A DNA stretch of 64,000 nucleotides, from NCBI GenBank assembly GCA_016929525.1, contig JAFGIP010000003.1:58795-122794 (forward strand), read 5' to 3'. Positions 36,006 through 46,294 of this stretch are shown piece after piece. Under the pieces are notes generated by a model, which saw only the letters and a program-made list of their open reading frames with translations, ran no database searches and had not been told where the DNA came from. The position numbers and the translations under genes were made by a program. The DNA comes from Bacteroidales bacterium. GTDB lineage: Bacteria > Bacteroidota > Bacteroidia > Bacteroidales > UBA10428. Position 1 is the stretch's first letter. The number at the start of each line of letters is the position of its first letter.

Positions 36006-37253
36006 ATGATTTATTTTTTATTTGAATACTTAGAAAAATTTGATGTTCCGGGCGCAGGAATGTTTCAGTATATTTCATTTCGCACAGGGCTTTCAATTAT
36101 TACATCTCTTGTTATTTCACTTCTTTTCGGAAAGCGAATTATCAGTTTGCTTCAACAAAAACAAATTGGTGAAACTGTTCGCAATCTTGGACTTGAAGGT
36201 CAGATGCAGAAAAAAGGTACTCCAACTATGGGGGGAATAATAATTCTGGCATCTATCCTGATTCCTGTTCTGCTTTTTGGAGACCTCACAAATATTTATG
36301 TTATCCTGATGCTTATCACAACAACCTGGCTTGGTTTTGTTGGTTTTCTTGATGATTATATCAAAGTATTTAAGAAAAATAAAGAAGGTTTACGCGGTAA
36401 GTTTAAAATAAGCGGACAGGTAGTTCTCGGACTTATTGTTGGTTTTACTATGTATTTCAGTGATGACGTTGTAATTAGGGAAAGAATAGAGCTCGAACCG
36501 CAACAGGTAATTAATCTGGAACCAGATCAGGAAGCATCACTACCGGATCATGCAGTACTGACGCGTGATATAAAATCGACCAAAGTGAATGTTCCGTTTT
36601 TTAAAAACAACGAATTTGATTATTTCATGTTGATCAGTTTTCTGGGGCAGAAAGCTAAAAAATATACCTGGATTGTATTTGTTATTGCGATTATTCTTAT
36701 AATAACAGCAGTCTCAAACGGAGCAAATCTTACAGACGGTTTGGATGGTCTGGCTGCCGGAAGTTCAGCTATAATAGGTACAACACTTGGAATTCTGGCT
36801 TATATATCCGGTAACCTTATCTATTCTGATTATTTGAATATAATGTATATACCATATACCGGTGAACTGGTGGTTTATATGGGTGCGTTTATAGGTGCGA
36901 TGATTGGTTTCATGTGGTATAATTCATTTCCTGCACAGGTATTCATGGGTGATACTGGTAGCCTGGCAATAGGAGGTATTATCGCTGTATTCGCAATTCT
37001 GATAAGAAAGGAACTTTTAATTCCTATACTGTGCGGAATTTTTGTCGTTGAAAGTATTTCTGTGGTAATGCAGGTGGGATACTTCAAATATACCCGGAAA
37101 AAATATGGAGAAGGGAAAAGAATATTTCTAATGTCACCCTTACATCATCATTATCAAAAGAAAGGATATCCCGAACCAAAAATAGTAACACGTTTCTGGA
37201 TTGTGGGGATTCTACTGGCTGTAATTACAATCGTAACTCTAAAAATAAGGTAG
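36006..37253 (+). CDS. mraY: phospho-N-acetylmuramoyl-pentapeptide-transferase
   Basis: Polytopic inner-membrane enzyme that makes lipid I. It shows [13 protein letters not shown], the aspartate motif [39 protein letters not shown], and [12 protein letters not shown]; the C-terminal [10 protein letters not shown] is also characteristic. At 415 aa it is about 55 residues longer than E. coli MraY. The extra length is a hydrophilic stretch around residues 160-205 ([21 protein letters not shown]), a loop I associate with Bacteroidota MraY. murD starts 3 bp after its stop. Confidence 0.96.
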   Translation: MIYFLFEYLEKFDVPGAGMFQYISFRTGLSIITSLVISLLFGKRIISLLQQKQIGETVRNLGLEGQMQKKGTPTMGGIIILASILIPVLLFGDLTNIYVILMLITTTWLGFVGFLDDYIKVFKKNKEGLRGKFKISGQVVLGLIVGFTMYFSDDVVIRERIELEPQQVINLEPDQEASLPDHAVLTRDIKSTKVNVPFFKNNEFDYFMLISFLGQKAKKYTWIVFVIAIILIITAVSNGANLTDGLDGLAAGSSAIIGTTLGILAYISGNLIYSDYLNIMYIPYTGELVVYMGAFIGAMIGFMWYNSFPAQVFMGDTGSLAIGGIIAVFAILIRKELLIPILCGIFVVESISVVMQVGYFKYTRKKYGEGKRIFLMSPLHHHYQKKGYPEPKIVTRFWIVGILLAVITIVTLKIR

Positions 37254-37256
37254 TCT

Positions 37257-38594
37257 ATGGAGAAAAGAATTGTTATACTCGGAGCAGGTGAAAGCGGTAC
37301 AGGTTCCGCCGTACTTGCCAAAACAAAAGGATATGATGTTTTTATATCCGACATTGGCAAAATAAAAAGCCATTATAAAGAGATCCTTTATAATTATGAG
37401 ATCGACTGGGAGGAGGAACAACATACCGAGCGGTTTATAATCAATGCCGATGAAATTATTAAAAGCCCTGGTATTTCTGATAATTCTGAGATTATCCAGA
37501 TAATAAAGAAAAAGGAAATTCCTGTTGTTTCAGAAATTGAATTTGCAGGCAGATATTGCCTTGCCCGTAAAATCTGCATTACAGGCAGCAATGGGAAAAC
37601 TACCACAACATCTTTATTGCATCATATGTTGCGTAAGGCAGGATTAAACTGCGGACTGGCAGGGAATGTCGGTAAAAGTTTTGCCATGCAGGTGGCAACA
37701 AAAAACTATGATTACTATGTAATAGAGCTAAGTAGTTTCCAGCTGGATGGGATGTTCGATTTTAAAGCTGATATAGCAATCCTGTTAAATATAACTCCAG
37801 ATCATCTTGATCGTTATGGTTTTAAAATGCAAGACTATGTTGATTCAAAATTCCGGATAACTCGTAATCTTTCCGAAGATGACTACTTTATTTATTGCTC
37901 AGACGATGAGATAACAATTACAGAGCTGGAAAGAATAGTGTTACGTGCAAAACAGTTTGAATTTTCCCAGAAGAAGAAGGTTAAGCAAGGTGCATTTATT
38001 GAGGATGGAAACATGATTGTAAATGTTGACCATAGTAAAATGTCGGTGCCTATTTCGGAGTTGGTCCTGAAAGGAAAGCATAATACTTATAATTCAATGG
38101 CGGCAAGTATTGCCGGTCGTGTTCTTGATATTAAAAAAGAAATTATAAGAGAAAGTCTGAAAGATTTTACCGGCGTTGAGCATAGGCTGGAACGATTTAT
38201 TAAAGTACACGGAATTGAGTTTATAAACGACTCTAAGGCAACCAATGTAAATTCAACCTGGTATGCGCTTGAATGTATGACAACCCCTACTATCTGGATT
38301 GCAGGTGGTGTGGATAAAGGAAATGACTATTCTTCTCTTGAATCGCTTGTAAAGGAAAAAGTTAAAGGAATAGTCTGCCTTGGAACAGATAACGAAAAAC
38401 TGCACAAGGTTTTCGGAAATATGGTAGAACATATCGAAGATGCTTCATCAATGAAGGAAGCTGTTATTAAAGCCTACAGAATGGGAGAAAAGGATGATAC
38501 GGTTTTGTTATCACCGGCATGTGCCAGCTTCGATTTATTTAAAAGTTATGAAGACCGGGGAACTCAGTTTAAAGAATGTGTCAGAGAGCTATAA
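37257..38594 (+). CDS. murD: UDP-N-acetylmuramoylalanine--D-glutamate ligase
   Basis: A 445-aa Mur ligase. N-terminal nucleotide-sugar domain starting RIVILGAGESGTGSA, P-loop ITGSNGKTTTTSLLHHM, LSSFQLDGM, LNITPDHLDRYG, and in the C-terminal domain FINDSKATNVNSTWYAL and GGVDKGNDY, then LLSPACASFDLF. These are the MurD-specific versions of the Mur motifs. It lies between mraY (3 bp) and ftsW (3 bp) in the compact cluster. Confidence 0.96.
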   Translation: MEKRIVILGAGESGTGSAVLAKTKGYDVFISDIGKIKSHYKEILYNYEIDWEEEQHTERFIINADEIIKSPGISDNSEIIQIIKKKEIPVVSEIEFAGRYCLARKICITGSNGKTTTTSLLHHMLRKAGLNCGLAGNVGKSFAMQVATKNYDYYVIELSSFQLDGMFDFKADIAILLNITPDHLDRYGFKMQDYVDSKFRITRNLSEDDYFIYCSDDEITITELERIVLRAKQFEFSQKKKVKQGAFIEDGNMIVNVDHSKMSVPISELVLKGKHNTYNSMAASIAGRVLDIKKEIIRESLKDFTGVEHRLERFIKVHGIEFINDSKATNVNSTWYALECMTTPTIWIAGGVDKGNDYSSLESLVKEKVKGIVCLGTDNEKLHKVFGNMVEHIEDASSMKEAVIKAYRMGEKDDTVLLSPACASFDLFKSYEDRGTQFKECVREL

Positions 38595-38597
38595 ATT

Positions 38598-39755
38598 ATG
38601 TCAGAAAAACTAAAGAAATACTTTAGAGGCGACAGCATTATCTGGGCAATTCTGATTGCCTTATCAATACTGTCATTACTGGCAGTCTATAGCTCAACAT
38701 TTACCCTGGCATATAAGTACAGGGCAGGAAACATTGGCTATTATCTGGTAAAACACGTATTGTTTATTTTCTTTGGTTTTTCAATTGTTTATATAACACA
38801 TCTGATTCCATATATCTATTATTCGCGGATATCGCAATTATTACTTATTATTTCAGTCCCCCTGCTGATAATAACAATGTTTTTCGGAACAAGTATAAAC
38901 GAAGCTTCACGATGGTTAACCCTGCCGGGAACCGGTATAACCTTTCAAACTTCAGACCTGGCAAAACTGGCACTTATCATGTACGTTGCCAGGTTATTAT
39001 CATTAAAGCAGGGTAATATACGTTCTTATAAAGATGCTTTCCTGCCGATTATTCTGCCTGTATTGCTTATATGTGCTTTAATTATGCCTGCAAACCTTTC
39101 TACAGCAGTGCTTCTGTTCATGGTTTCGGTAATACTTATGTTTATTGGAAGAATAAGATTTACATATATTGCTCTTGTAGTCGGCGGGATTATGATTATT
39201 CTGAGCATTGTGATAACAATTGCTGTAAAATCAGAATGGGAAGGTCGCTGGGAGACATGGTACAACAGGGTAATACATCATATGGAACAGGATAGTGAGG
39301 GTAACTATCAGTCAGAGCAATCGAAAATTGCTATTGTAAATGGCGGCCTGTTTGGGAAAGGTCCTGGTAACAGCATGCAAAGAAATTTTCTTCCACAGCC
39401 CTATTCAGATTTTATTTTCGCAATTATAGTTGAAGAATATGGTTTGCTTGGAGGTGTATTCGTGATATTGATTTACCTGGCATTACTGTTCAGGGCAGGT
39501 ATGCTGGTAAGAAATAGTACGCGAACATTCCCGGCATTTCTGGCTTTTGGTCTGGCTCTTATGCTTGTTCTACAGGCTATGGTCAATATTTCTGTTGCAG
39601 CCGGGCTGATACCTGTTACCGGTCAGCCTTTACCAATGATAAGCATGGGGGGGACATCGGTGCTTTTTACTTCCGCAGCTATCGGGATAATACTTAGTGT
39701 AAGTAGTGGTATAAACAGACAAAAAAGGGAGGCGGCTCTTGCAAACGTATCGTAA
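38598..39755 (+). CDS. ftsW: FtsW-type SEDS glycan polymerase
   Basis: A 385-aa polytopic inner-membrane protein of the SEDS family, which polymerises septal glycan together with FtsI. About ten hydrophobic segments are visible. Signature parts: LAVYSSTFTLAYKYRAG, SRWLTLPGTGITFQTSDLAKLALIMY, and the C-terminal ISVAAGLIPVTGQPLPMISMGGTSVLFTS. Its position between murD and murG favours FtsW over RodA. The 3' end overlaps murG by 17 bp. Confidence 0.94.
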   Translation: MSEKLKKYFRGDSIIWAILIALSILSLLAVYSSTFTLAYKYRAGNIGYYLVKHVLFIFFGFSIVYITHLIPYIYYSRISQLLLIISVPLLIITMFFGTSINEASRWLTLPGTGITFQTSDLAKLALIMYVARLLSLKQGNIRSYKDAFLPIILPVLLICALIMPANLSTAVLLFMVSVILMFIGRIRFTYIALVVGGIMIILSIVITIAVKSEWEGRWETWYNRVIHHMEQDSEGNYQSEQSKIAIVNGGLFGKGPGNSMQRNFLPQPYSDFIFAIIVEEYGLLGGVFVILIYLALLFRAGMLVRNSTRTFPAFLAFGLALMLVLQAMVNISVAAGLIPVTGQPLPMISMGGTSVLFTSAAIGIILSVSSGINRQKREAALANVS

Positions 39756-40863
39756 ACATATAAAAGCTATTATAAGTGGTGGCGGAACCGGGGGGCATAT
39801 ATTCCCTGCAATCTCAATTGCCAATGAACTAAAGAGACAAAATTCCAGTACCGAGATACTGTTTGTTGGTGCTATTGGAAGAATGGAAATGGAGCGTATA
39901 CCAGCTGCCGGCTATAAGATCGAAGGATTGCCAGTAAGCGGATTTCAACGCAAATTGAGTTATAGAAATTTTGGTGTATTAATTAACCTTATAAAAAGTC
40001 TTTCATTAGCTGGTAAAATACTGAAACGCTTTAAGCCTGATATAGCTATAGGTGTTGGAGGATATGCCAGTGGACCAATTATATATAAAGCAGCGAAAAT
40101 GAATTTACCCTGCATTATTCAGGAACAAAATTCGTATGCAGGAATAACAAATAAACTGCTGGCAAGAAAAGTCTCGAAGATTTGTGTGGCTTACAGCAAT
40201 ATGGAAAAATATTTTCCGGCAGATAAAATAGTACTAACGGGAAACCCGGTAAGAAATATTGAAATAAATGAAAAGCTTAAAAATGAAGCTTATGAATATT
40301 TTGGTTTACATAAGGATATACCCGTGATTGTTGTTGTTGGCGGAAGCCTTGGTGCAAGAACTTTCAATGAATCCCTGATTGAAAAAAAGGAACTGTTGCA
40401 ATCGGGAAATTTGCAGGTTATATGGCAGACAGGTAAGTATTACTATGAAAAAGTAAAGAATGAAATGCACGATGCTATAACCGGTAATATTCATATATAC
40501 GATTTCATATCCAGAATGGACCTAGTATACAACATTGCAGATCTTATGATCAGCAGGGCAGGAGCAATAAGCATTTCGGAAATTTGTCTTACCGGCAGGG
40601 CAGCAATACTTGTACCGTCTCCAAATGTTGCAGAAGATCATCAGACCAGAAACGCTTTGGCACTAACAGGTGAAAATGCCGCTATAATGATCACTGATAA
40701 AGAAGCAAGAGAAAAGTTGATACCAACAGCATTAGAAATTATTAATAATAAAGAGTTGCTGATGAGTTTGTCAAGTAACAGTAAAAAACTGGCAAAACCC
40801 AATGCAACAAAAGATATAGTAAATGAAATACTAAAACTGACAGAACGAATAAATGAATCTTAA
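39739..40863 (+). CDS. murG: UDP-GlcNAc:lipid I N-acetylglucosaminyltransferase
   Basis: Membrane-associated GT28 enzyme forming lipid II. 374 aa: KAIISGGGTGGHIFPAISIA at the start, GVGGYASGPIIYKA, IIQEQNSYAGITNKLLAR, VVVGGSLGARTFN, and MISRAGAISISEIC plus PSPNVAEDHQTRNA in the donor-binding half. The start is a TTG at 39739 inside the end of ftsW, with GGGAGG 10 bp upstream; no ATG or GTG lies before the GGGTGGH loop. It overlaps murC by 11 bp at the other end. Confidence 0.95.
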   Translation: MQTYRKHIKAIISGGGTGGHIFPAISIANELKRQNSSTEILFVGAIGRMEMERIPAAGYKIEGLPVSGFQRKLSYRNFGVLINLIKSLSLAGKILKRFKPDIAIGVGGYASGPIIYKAAKMNLPCIIQEQNSYAGITNKLLARKVSKICVAYSNMEKYFPADKIVLTGNPVRNIEINEKLKNEAYEYFGLHKDIPVIVVVGGSLGARTFNESLIEKKELLQSGNLQVIWQTGKYYYEKVKNEMHDAITGNIHIYDFISRMDLVYNIADLMISRAGAISISEICLTGRAAILVPSPNVAEDHQTRNALALTGENAAIMITDKEAREKLIPTALEIINNKELLMSLSSNSKKLAKPNATKDIVNEILKLTERINES

Positions 40864-42226
40864 TTCAATACATAATGTTTATTTTCTGGGAATCGGGGGT
40901 ATTGGAATGAGTGCTCTGGCCAAATACTTTCATGCTCATAACAAACATGTGGCAGGCTACGATCTTACACCTTCTGCAATTACACATGAACTGGAAGATA
41001 TCGGAATTAAAGTTCATTATTCGGAGGATATATCACTAATTCCTGCCGACTTTAAACCAACAGATACTCTGGTGGTTCGTACACCTGCTGTTCCTGATGA
41101 ACATTCCGGCTTTGTTTATTTTAAACAGGAAAGTTTTAAGATTAGAAAAAGAGCAGAGGTGCTGGGAATACTTTTTAATGCAAAAAGAGGAATAGCAGTG
41201 GCAGGAACCCATGGTAAAACTTCAGTCTCCTCAATGCTTACACATATTATGCATTTGTCATCTTTAGGCTGCAATGCTTTTCTGGGAGGTATCTCAAAAA
41301 ATCTGCAAAGTAATTTACTGATCAATGAAAAAAGCGACTGGCTGGTTGCCGAGGCTGATGAATTCGACAGGTCTTTTCTTCAGTTATTTCCTGAAATGGC
41401 ACTGGTTACATGGATCGATGCCGATCATCTGGATATATATAAAACCAAAAGTGAGATTGTTAAGGCTTTCGGTGAATTTTTATCCCGGGTTAATAACAAT
41501 GGTAATATTGTATTGAAACACGACATTAAAATCTCTTTTAATAAATCAGGGAAAACAGTATTTACTTATTCGTTTGATAATCCAAAATCCGACTTTCATG
41601 CTTCTGATATACAATTCAATTCAGGCAGGTATCAGTTCAGTCTTAATACACCCCGAGGTAAAACTGAGGGAGTTACTTTAACACAACCAGGTCAGACTAA
41701 TGTTGAAAATGCCGTTGGTGCTGCATCACTGGCATATCTTGCAGGAGTTGAAACTGAAAGAATTTCTGAGGCTTTAAGCAGTTACAAAGGTGTTAAACGA
41801 CGCTTCGATATTCGGTTTGAAAGTCCGAAAATTACTTATATAGATGATTACGCGCACCATCCGAGAGAACTGGATGCGATAATAGGTTCGGTTAAAAAAC
41901 TTTATCCCGACAGGAAAATCACGGGGGTTTTTCAACCTCACCTGTTTTCTCGTACACGAGATTTTGCAGCAGAATTTGCCAGAAGCTTAAGTAAACTCGA
42001 CGAACTTATTTTGCTGGATATTTATCCGGCACGCGAAAAACCGATTGAGGGTGTTAGTTCTGCTATAATTTATAATGAAGTCCGGAACAATGCTAAATCG
42101 ATGTGCAAGAAAGAAGAATTGATTGAAGGATTAAAGAATAAAGATATTGATGTTCTTCTTACCATGGGCGCCGGTGATATCGACAGATACCCCGATGTAA
42201 TAACTAAAATATTGCGGGAGAAATGA
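40853..42226 (+). CDS. murC: UDP-N-acetylmuramate--L-alanine ligase
   Basis: A 457-aa Mur ligase adding the first stem residue. VYFLGIGGIGMSALAKYFH, P-loop AGTHGKTSVSSMLTHI, EADEFDRSFLQL, ADHLDIY, and YIDDYAHHPRELDA with GVFQPHLFSRT in the C-terminal domain. All are MurC-type. It overlaps murG by 11 bp and ftsQ by 4 bp (ATGA), suggesting coupling through this part of the cluster. Confidence 0.96.
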   Translation: MNLNSIHNVYFLGIGGIGMSALAKYFHAHNKHVAGYDLTPSAITHELEDIGIKVHYSEDISLIPADFKPTDTLVVRTPAVPDEHSGFVYFKQESFKIRKRAEVLGILFNAKRGIAVAGTHGKTSVSSMLTHIMHLSSLGCNAFLGGISKNLQSNLLINEKSDWLVAEADEFDRSFLQLFPEMALVTWIDADHLDIYKTKSEIVKAFGEFLSRVNNNGNIVLKHDIKISFNKSGKTVFTYSFDNPKSDFHASDIQFNSGRYQFSLNTPRGKTEGVTLTQPGQTNVENAVGAASLAYLAGVETERISEALSSYKGVKRRFDIRFESPKITYIDDYAHHPRELDAIIGSVKKLYPDRKITGVFQPHLFSRTRDFAAEFARSLSKLDELILLDIYPAREKPIEGVSSAIIYNEVRNNAKSMCKKEELIEGLKNKDIDVLLTMGAGDIDRYPDVITKILREK

Positions 42227-43008
42227 GATTATTGAAGAAAACGGCAATATGGGTAATAGTTCTGATCTATATGATCATTGTTTTCGGTTTTATGTCAAAC
42301 CGGTACAATGGGCAATTATGTAATTCAATAGAGATAAATATTTATGATAGCGTAAATACAGGTTTCCTTTCGAAAGAAGATATAATTGAGTTGCTTGAAT
42401 CGAAAGGAATTCAGTATCTCGGGATACAGCTATCAGAAATTAATCTTGATTTACTTGAAGAAAAAGTCAAAGAGAACCAGATTGTTGAAGTTTGCGAGTC
42501 CTACCTTGGGATAAACGGAACACTTAACCTTGATATCATCCAGCGGAAACCGTTTATTCGAATTATTGATCAAAAAGGGTTGGGGTATTACTTTGATCAG
42601 AAGGGTAATGTTATCAGTCTTTCACCACGGTTTACACCACATGTTCTTGTGGTAAATGGTCATATCAATACACCATTTACAGTTGGCAAGGCTGTGAACA
42701 TATTCAACATCGATGAGAGCAGAGGTCAGAAACAATTAAAAGACATTTTTATTCTTTCTAAATATATAGCTGGTCATGAACTATGGAAATCGCAGTTTGT
42801 GCAGATTTATGTGAATAAGTCGGGTGAGTTTGAACTTATTCCCCGTGTCGGGCCGCATATAATATTACTGGGCAATATCGAAAACTTTGAGCAAAAACTG
42901 GACAAACTTGAGACATTTTATGAAGATGGGCTCAACACTATTGGCTGGAATCAATATTTAACTATAAATCTAAAATACAGAGATCAAGTTGTATGCACTA
43001 AAATATAA
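42223..43008 (+). CDS. ftsQ: cell division protein FtsQ/DivIB
   Basis: A 261-aa bitopic membrane protein with a short cytosolic N-terminus, one TM (TAIWVIVLIYMIIVFGFMS), a POTRA-like region (FLSKEDIIELLESKGIQYLG) and a beta-rich FtsQ domain (NGTLNLDIIQRKPFIRIID). Sequence conservation is low, as is normal for FtsQ; the call rests on domains plus location between murC and ftsA. Ends 5 bp before ftsA. Confidence 0.9.
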   Translation: MRLLKKTAIWVIVLIYMIIVFGFMSNRYNGQLCNSIEINIYDSVNTGFLSKEDIIELLESKGIQYLGIQLSEINLDLLEEKVKENQIVEVCESYLGINGTLNLDIIQRKPFIRIIDQKGLGYYFDQKGNVISLSPRFTPHVLVVNGHINTPFTVGKAVNIFNIDESRGQKQLKDIFILSKYIAGHELWKSQFVQIYVNKSGEFELIPRVGPHIILLGNIENFEQKLDKLETFYEDGLNTIGWNQYLTINLKYRDQVVCTKI

Positions 43009-43013
43009 CAATT

Positions 43014-44339
43014 ATGATGAGGCAAAAAAATAATTACGTTGCAGCAATCGATATTGGTACAACAAAAATTGTATCGCTTATCGGGAAAGTAAACGAGAAC
43101 AATCGTCTCGAAGTACTGGGAATGAGCAAATCAATTTCTAAAGGTGTTAAACGCGGTGTAGTATTGAACATTGAAGAAACAGTAAGTGCAATCAGGCAAA
43201 CTATAGAAGAAGCACAAAAACAGTCAGGTGTTGAATTCACCGATGTTTTTGTTGGTATCGCGGGACAGCATATAAAGAGTATAAAAAACAGAGGGTATAT
43301 CAATCTTGGTAAAGATCGCGATGAAATTTTTCAGAAAGATATCGATGCTTTGATAGTGGATATGTACAAAATACCTATCGATCTTGGCGAAGAGATAATA
43401 CATGTGTTACCTCAGAATTTTATTGTTGATAGTGAAACGGGAGTTAAAAACCCTGTTGGAATGTCGGGAAGGAGATTGGAAGCTAACTTTCATATCGTAA
43501 TCGGACAGATTGCCTCTGCAAAGAATATCGAGAAATGCGTAAATCGCGTTGGCTTAAGAGTTAATCAACTCATACTTGAGCCGCTGGCATCTTCTGCAGC
43601 TGTTCTTACCGACGATGAGAAAGAAGCCGGAGTTGCGCTTGTTGATATCGGAGGTGGCACAACAGATGTAGCAGTCTTCTATGACGATTCTATTCGTCAT
43701 ACAGCTGTGATACCTTTCGGAGGAAATGTTGTTACAAAAGATATCAAGGAAGGTTGTAAAATTCTTCACAGACAAGCAGAGGCTCTTAAAACACAGTTTG
43801 GTTCTGCTCTCGGCGATCTGGCACCTGATGATAAAGTGGTTACTATTCCGGGGATAAATGGTCGCGATCCGAAAGAAATATCTTTTAAGAACCTGGCTTA
43901 TATAATTCAGCTTCGAATGGAAGAAATCATTGATGCTGTCATGTTCGAAATTGAGAACAGCGGGTGTCTCGATAAACTTAGTGCAGGAATTGTATTAACA
44001 GGCGGGGGAGCATTATTACGTCATCTTTCGCAACTGGTCAGGTTTCATACCGGACTTGATGTCCGCATCGGATATCCCATTGAATATCTTGCCGGTGAGA
44101 ATAATGAAGAAATTAATAAACCGCAGTTTGCAACAAGTGTTGGATTGCTGCTTAAAGGCTGGGAATTGATGAATAAGACAGGAGAAGGAAAAATGTCTGA
44201 AACGATTGTAATAGGAGAGGATGAAGAAGAAGCAATACTTGCTGAAGCAGATGAGAACAGGATTGGAAGTGGAATAATAGCTGCATTTAAAAGACGCATT
44301 ACCGACATCTTTGAAGAAAAAGGTGCCGATATGGAATAG
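43014..44339 (+). CDS. ftsA: cell division protein FtsA
   Basis: A 441-aa actin-like protein that tethers FtsZ to the membrane. Phosphate-1 loop VAAIDIGTTKIVSLIG, 1C domain, phosphate-2 GVALVDIGGGTTDVAVF, and adenosine motif IVLTGGGALLRHL are visible. A C-terminal helix GSGIIAAFKRRITDIFEEKG fits the amphipathic membrane-targeting sequence. Two ATGs in a row open the gene, so the start may be 43017. ftsZ begins 33 bp after the stop. Confidence 0.96.
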   Translation: MMRQKNNYVAAIDIGTTKIVSLIGKVNENNRLEVLGMSKSISKGVKRGVVLNIEETVSAIRQTIEEAQKQSGVEFTDVFVGIAGQHIKSIKNRGYINLGKDRDEIFQKDIDALIVDMYKIPIDLGEEIIHVLPQNFIVDSETGVKNPVGMSGRRLEANFHIVIGQIASAKNIEKCVNRVGLRVNQLILEPLASSAAVLTDDEKEAGVALVDIGGGTTDVAVFYDDSIRHTAVIPFGGNVVTKDIKEGCKILHRQAEALKTQFGSALGDLAPDDKVVTIPGINGRDPKEISFKNLAYIIQLRMEEIIDAVMFEIENSGCLDKLSAGIVLTGGGALLRHLSQLVRFHTGLDVRIGYPIEYLAGENNEEINKPQFATSVGLLLKGWELMNKTGEGKMSETIVIGEDEEEAILAEADENRIGSGIIAAFKRRITDIFEEKGADME

Positions 44340-44372
44340 AATTTTTTTGCCTCACATTGAAATTTAATAACT

Positions 44373-45854
44373 ATGGAAGAAGATTTAATGAATTTTCAAC
44401 TGCCAGTCAATAAATCATCGATCATTAAAGTGATTGGTGTAGGAGGAGGAGGAAGCAACGCTGTTAACCACATGTACAGGCAAGGTATAAAAGATGTCGA
44501 TTTTGTTGTATGTAATACAGATGCTCAGGCACTGGAAAACAGTCCCGTGCAGGTAAAAATTCAGCTAGGCTCATCCTTAACCGAAGGACGCGGAGCAGGG
44601 AATAAACCTTCAATAGGAAGGGAAGCTGCCATTGAAAATCTCGACGAGGTAATTGATGTACTGGCTAATAATACCAAAATGGTATTTATTACTGCAGGAA
44701 TGGGTGGAGGGACCGGCACAGGTGCCGCACCTGTAATTGCCAAGGCAGCAAAAGAACTTGGTATTCTTACTGTTGCAATTGTTACAATCCCGTTCCGAAA
44801 TGAAGGACAAAGGAGAATAAATCAGGCACTGGAGGGTATTGCTGAAATTGAAAAATATGTCGATTCTCTGCTTGTTATCAATAACGAGAAAATCAGGGAA
44901 ATGTACGGCAACCTGAAAGTGTCGGAGGCATTTTCAAAAGCAGACGACGTTTTGGCAATTGCAGCAAAGGGTATCGCTGAAATAATTACCGTACACGGAT
45001 ATATCAATGTTGATTTTGCCGATGTTGAAACGGTTATGACTAACTCGGGGGTAGCTATCATGGGTTCTTCAAAATCAAAAGGAGAAGATCGCGCTGTCAA
45101 AGCTGTTACAGGAGCTTTGAGTTCACCTTTGCTTAACGATAATATAATTGACGGTGCCAGAAACATACTTATTAATATAACATCGGGAAATGATGAGATT
45201 ACCATGGATGAAATAAGCCAGGTAACCGATTATATTCAAAGTTGTGCAGGTGATGATGCCGATCTGATATGGGGTAACGGTACAGATTCCAACCTGGGTG
45301 AATACCTGAGCGTAACGGTAATAGCTACCGGCTTTAGCACGAACAGCATACCAGAGCTGTATGTACGTAAACGACAACTTGATAAAATACCATTAGACGA
45401 TAAAGAAGATCAGAATATTAGCTCGGAAATGGAGTCTTCTGAATTTAAAGTTAAGGAAGTACCTAAATCGAAAAACAGAACGGAAAGCAATATTATTACC
45501 CAACGTGAGATAGAGTTCGACCTCACGGAACCATACGAAAGTCAAAATAGTGCTGAAGGAATAAGAATTCATCAGATAAGTTCCAATGCTGAAATGAAAA
45601 AGGGAGCTGAAAGAGTTAAAAGTATTAAAAAGACTTATGAAAAGCTTTGTGAGATGAACCTTAACAGCCAACAGGCTAAATCAAGCATTGACGAAATGGA
45701 AAACCAACCGGCATATATGCGCAGAAATTATGAGCTTGACAAATCGCAGCCTTCAAAAGAGAAAAAAATATCAAAGTACTCACTATCAGATGACGAGAAT
45801 AAATCAACTAAGCTTAGTAATAACAACAGGTACCTGCACGAAAATGTCGACTAA
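44373..45854 (+). CDS. ftsZ: cell division protein FtsZ
   Basis: A 493-aa tubulin-like GTPase forming the division ring. IKVIGVGGGGSNAVNHM, VVCNTDAQAL, tubulin signature GMGGGTGTGAAPVIAK, T7-loop region FADVETVMTNSGVAIMG. After the globular core (about residue 320) comes a long charged linker. Two short conserved-looking tail elements follow, NQPAYMRRNYEL and the very end NRYLHENVD; both resemble what I recall from Bacteroidota FtsZ tails, where the last element likely binds FtsA. The TerB-like gene starts 14 bp later. Confidence 0.97.
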   Translation: MEEDLMNFQLPVNKSSIIKVIGVGGGGSNAVNHMYRQGIKDVDFVVCNTDAQALENSPVQVKIQLGSSLTEGRGAGNKPSIGREAAIENLDEVIDVLANNTKMVFITAGMGGGTGTGAAPVIAKAAKELGILTVAIVTIPFRNEGQRRINQALEGIAEIEKYVDSLLVINNEKIREMYGNLKVSEAFSKADDVLAIAAKGIAEIITVHGYINVDFADVETVMTNSGVAIMGSSKSKGEDRAVKAVTGALSSPLLNDNIIDGARNILINITSGNDEITMDEISQVTDYIQSCAGDDADLIWGNGTDSNLGEYLSVTVIATGFSTNSIPELYVRKRQLDKIPLDDKEDQNISSEMESSEFKVKEVPKSKNRTESNIITQREIEFDLTEPYESQNSAEGIRIHQISSNAEMKKGAERVKSIKKTYEKLCEMNLNSQQAKSSIDEMENQPAYMRRNYELDKSQPSKEKKISKYSLSDDENKSTKLSNNNRYLHENVD

Positions 45855-45868
45855 AAATAAAATTACCG

Positions 45869-46261
45869 ATGAACGAAAAACTTAGTCTGATAACAGAACT
45901 CATAAAACTGGCAAAAAGTGATAAGAATTTACGTGATGAGGAGTTTAGTTTTATTATGACAATTGCCGGCAGGCTGGGTTTATCAAATAGCGAGGTAGAA
46001 TCAATATTTTCAAAGTATATTGATTTTATTCCTCCGAAACTTGAAACAGACAGGATCATTCAATTCTACAGGTTGGTACTTTTAATGAATATTGATCAGG
46101 AGACAAATGAATCGGAAGAAGAATTTGTCAGAAACCTTGGGATTAAAATGGGTCTGAATCCTGTTGCAACAGAAACTGTTTTGAAGGAAATGAAATTGCA
46201 TCGTGACAAAGGGATTCCTTCTGAAAGATTAGTGCAGATATTCACGGAATACTACAATTGA
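45869..46261 (+). CDS. TerB-like helical protein
   Basis: A 130-aa all-helical cytosolic protein with the look of a TerB/TerB-like domain: ITELIKLAKSDKNLRDEEFSFIMTIAGRLGLSNSEVESIF, then NESEEEFVRNLGIKMGLNP. No signal peptide or TM. Despite the name, there is no tellurite-resistance context here; it follows ftsZ and precedes the YqeY gene, an arrangement I believe recurs in this phylum. Function unknown. Confidence 0.6.
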   Translation: MNEKLSLITELIKLAKSDKNLRDEEFSFIMTIAGRLGLSNSEVESIFSKYIDFIPPKLETDRIIQFYRLVLLMNIDQETNESEEEFVRNLGIKMGLNPVATETVLKEMKLHRDKGIPSERLVQIFTEYYN

Positions 46262-46294
46262 TATTATTTCTCCGAATTTAAATTCAGGTAAACA

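Noticed and set aside
30646-45854. Missing murF and ddl as evidence of a deletion in the dcw cluster
   Set aside because: Absence of these from the cluster is usual in Bacteroidota, and the gene junctions here are tight with no scar.
45869-46261. Tellurite-resistance function for the TerB-like gene
   Set aside because: Only the helical domain is shared; no ter genes are nearby and the place next to ftsZ points elsewhere.
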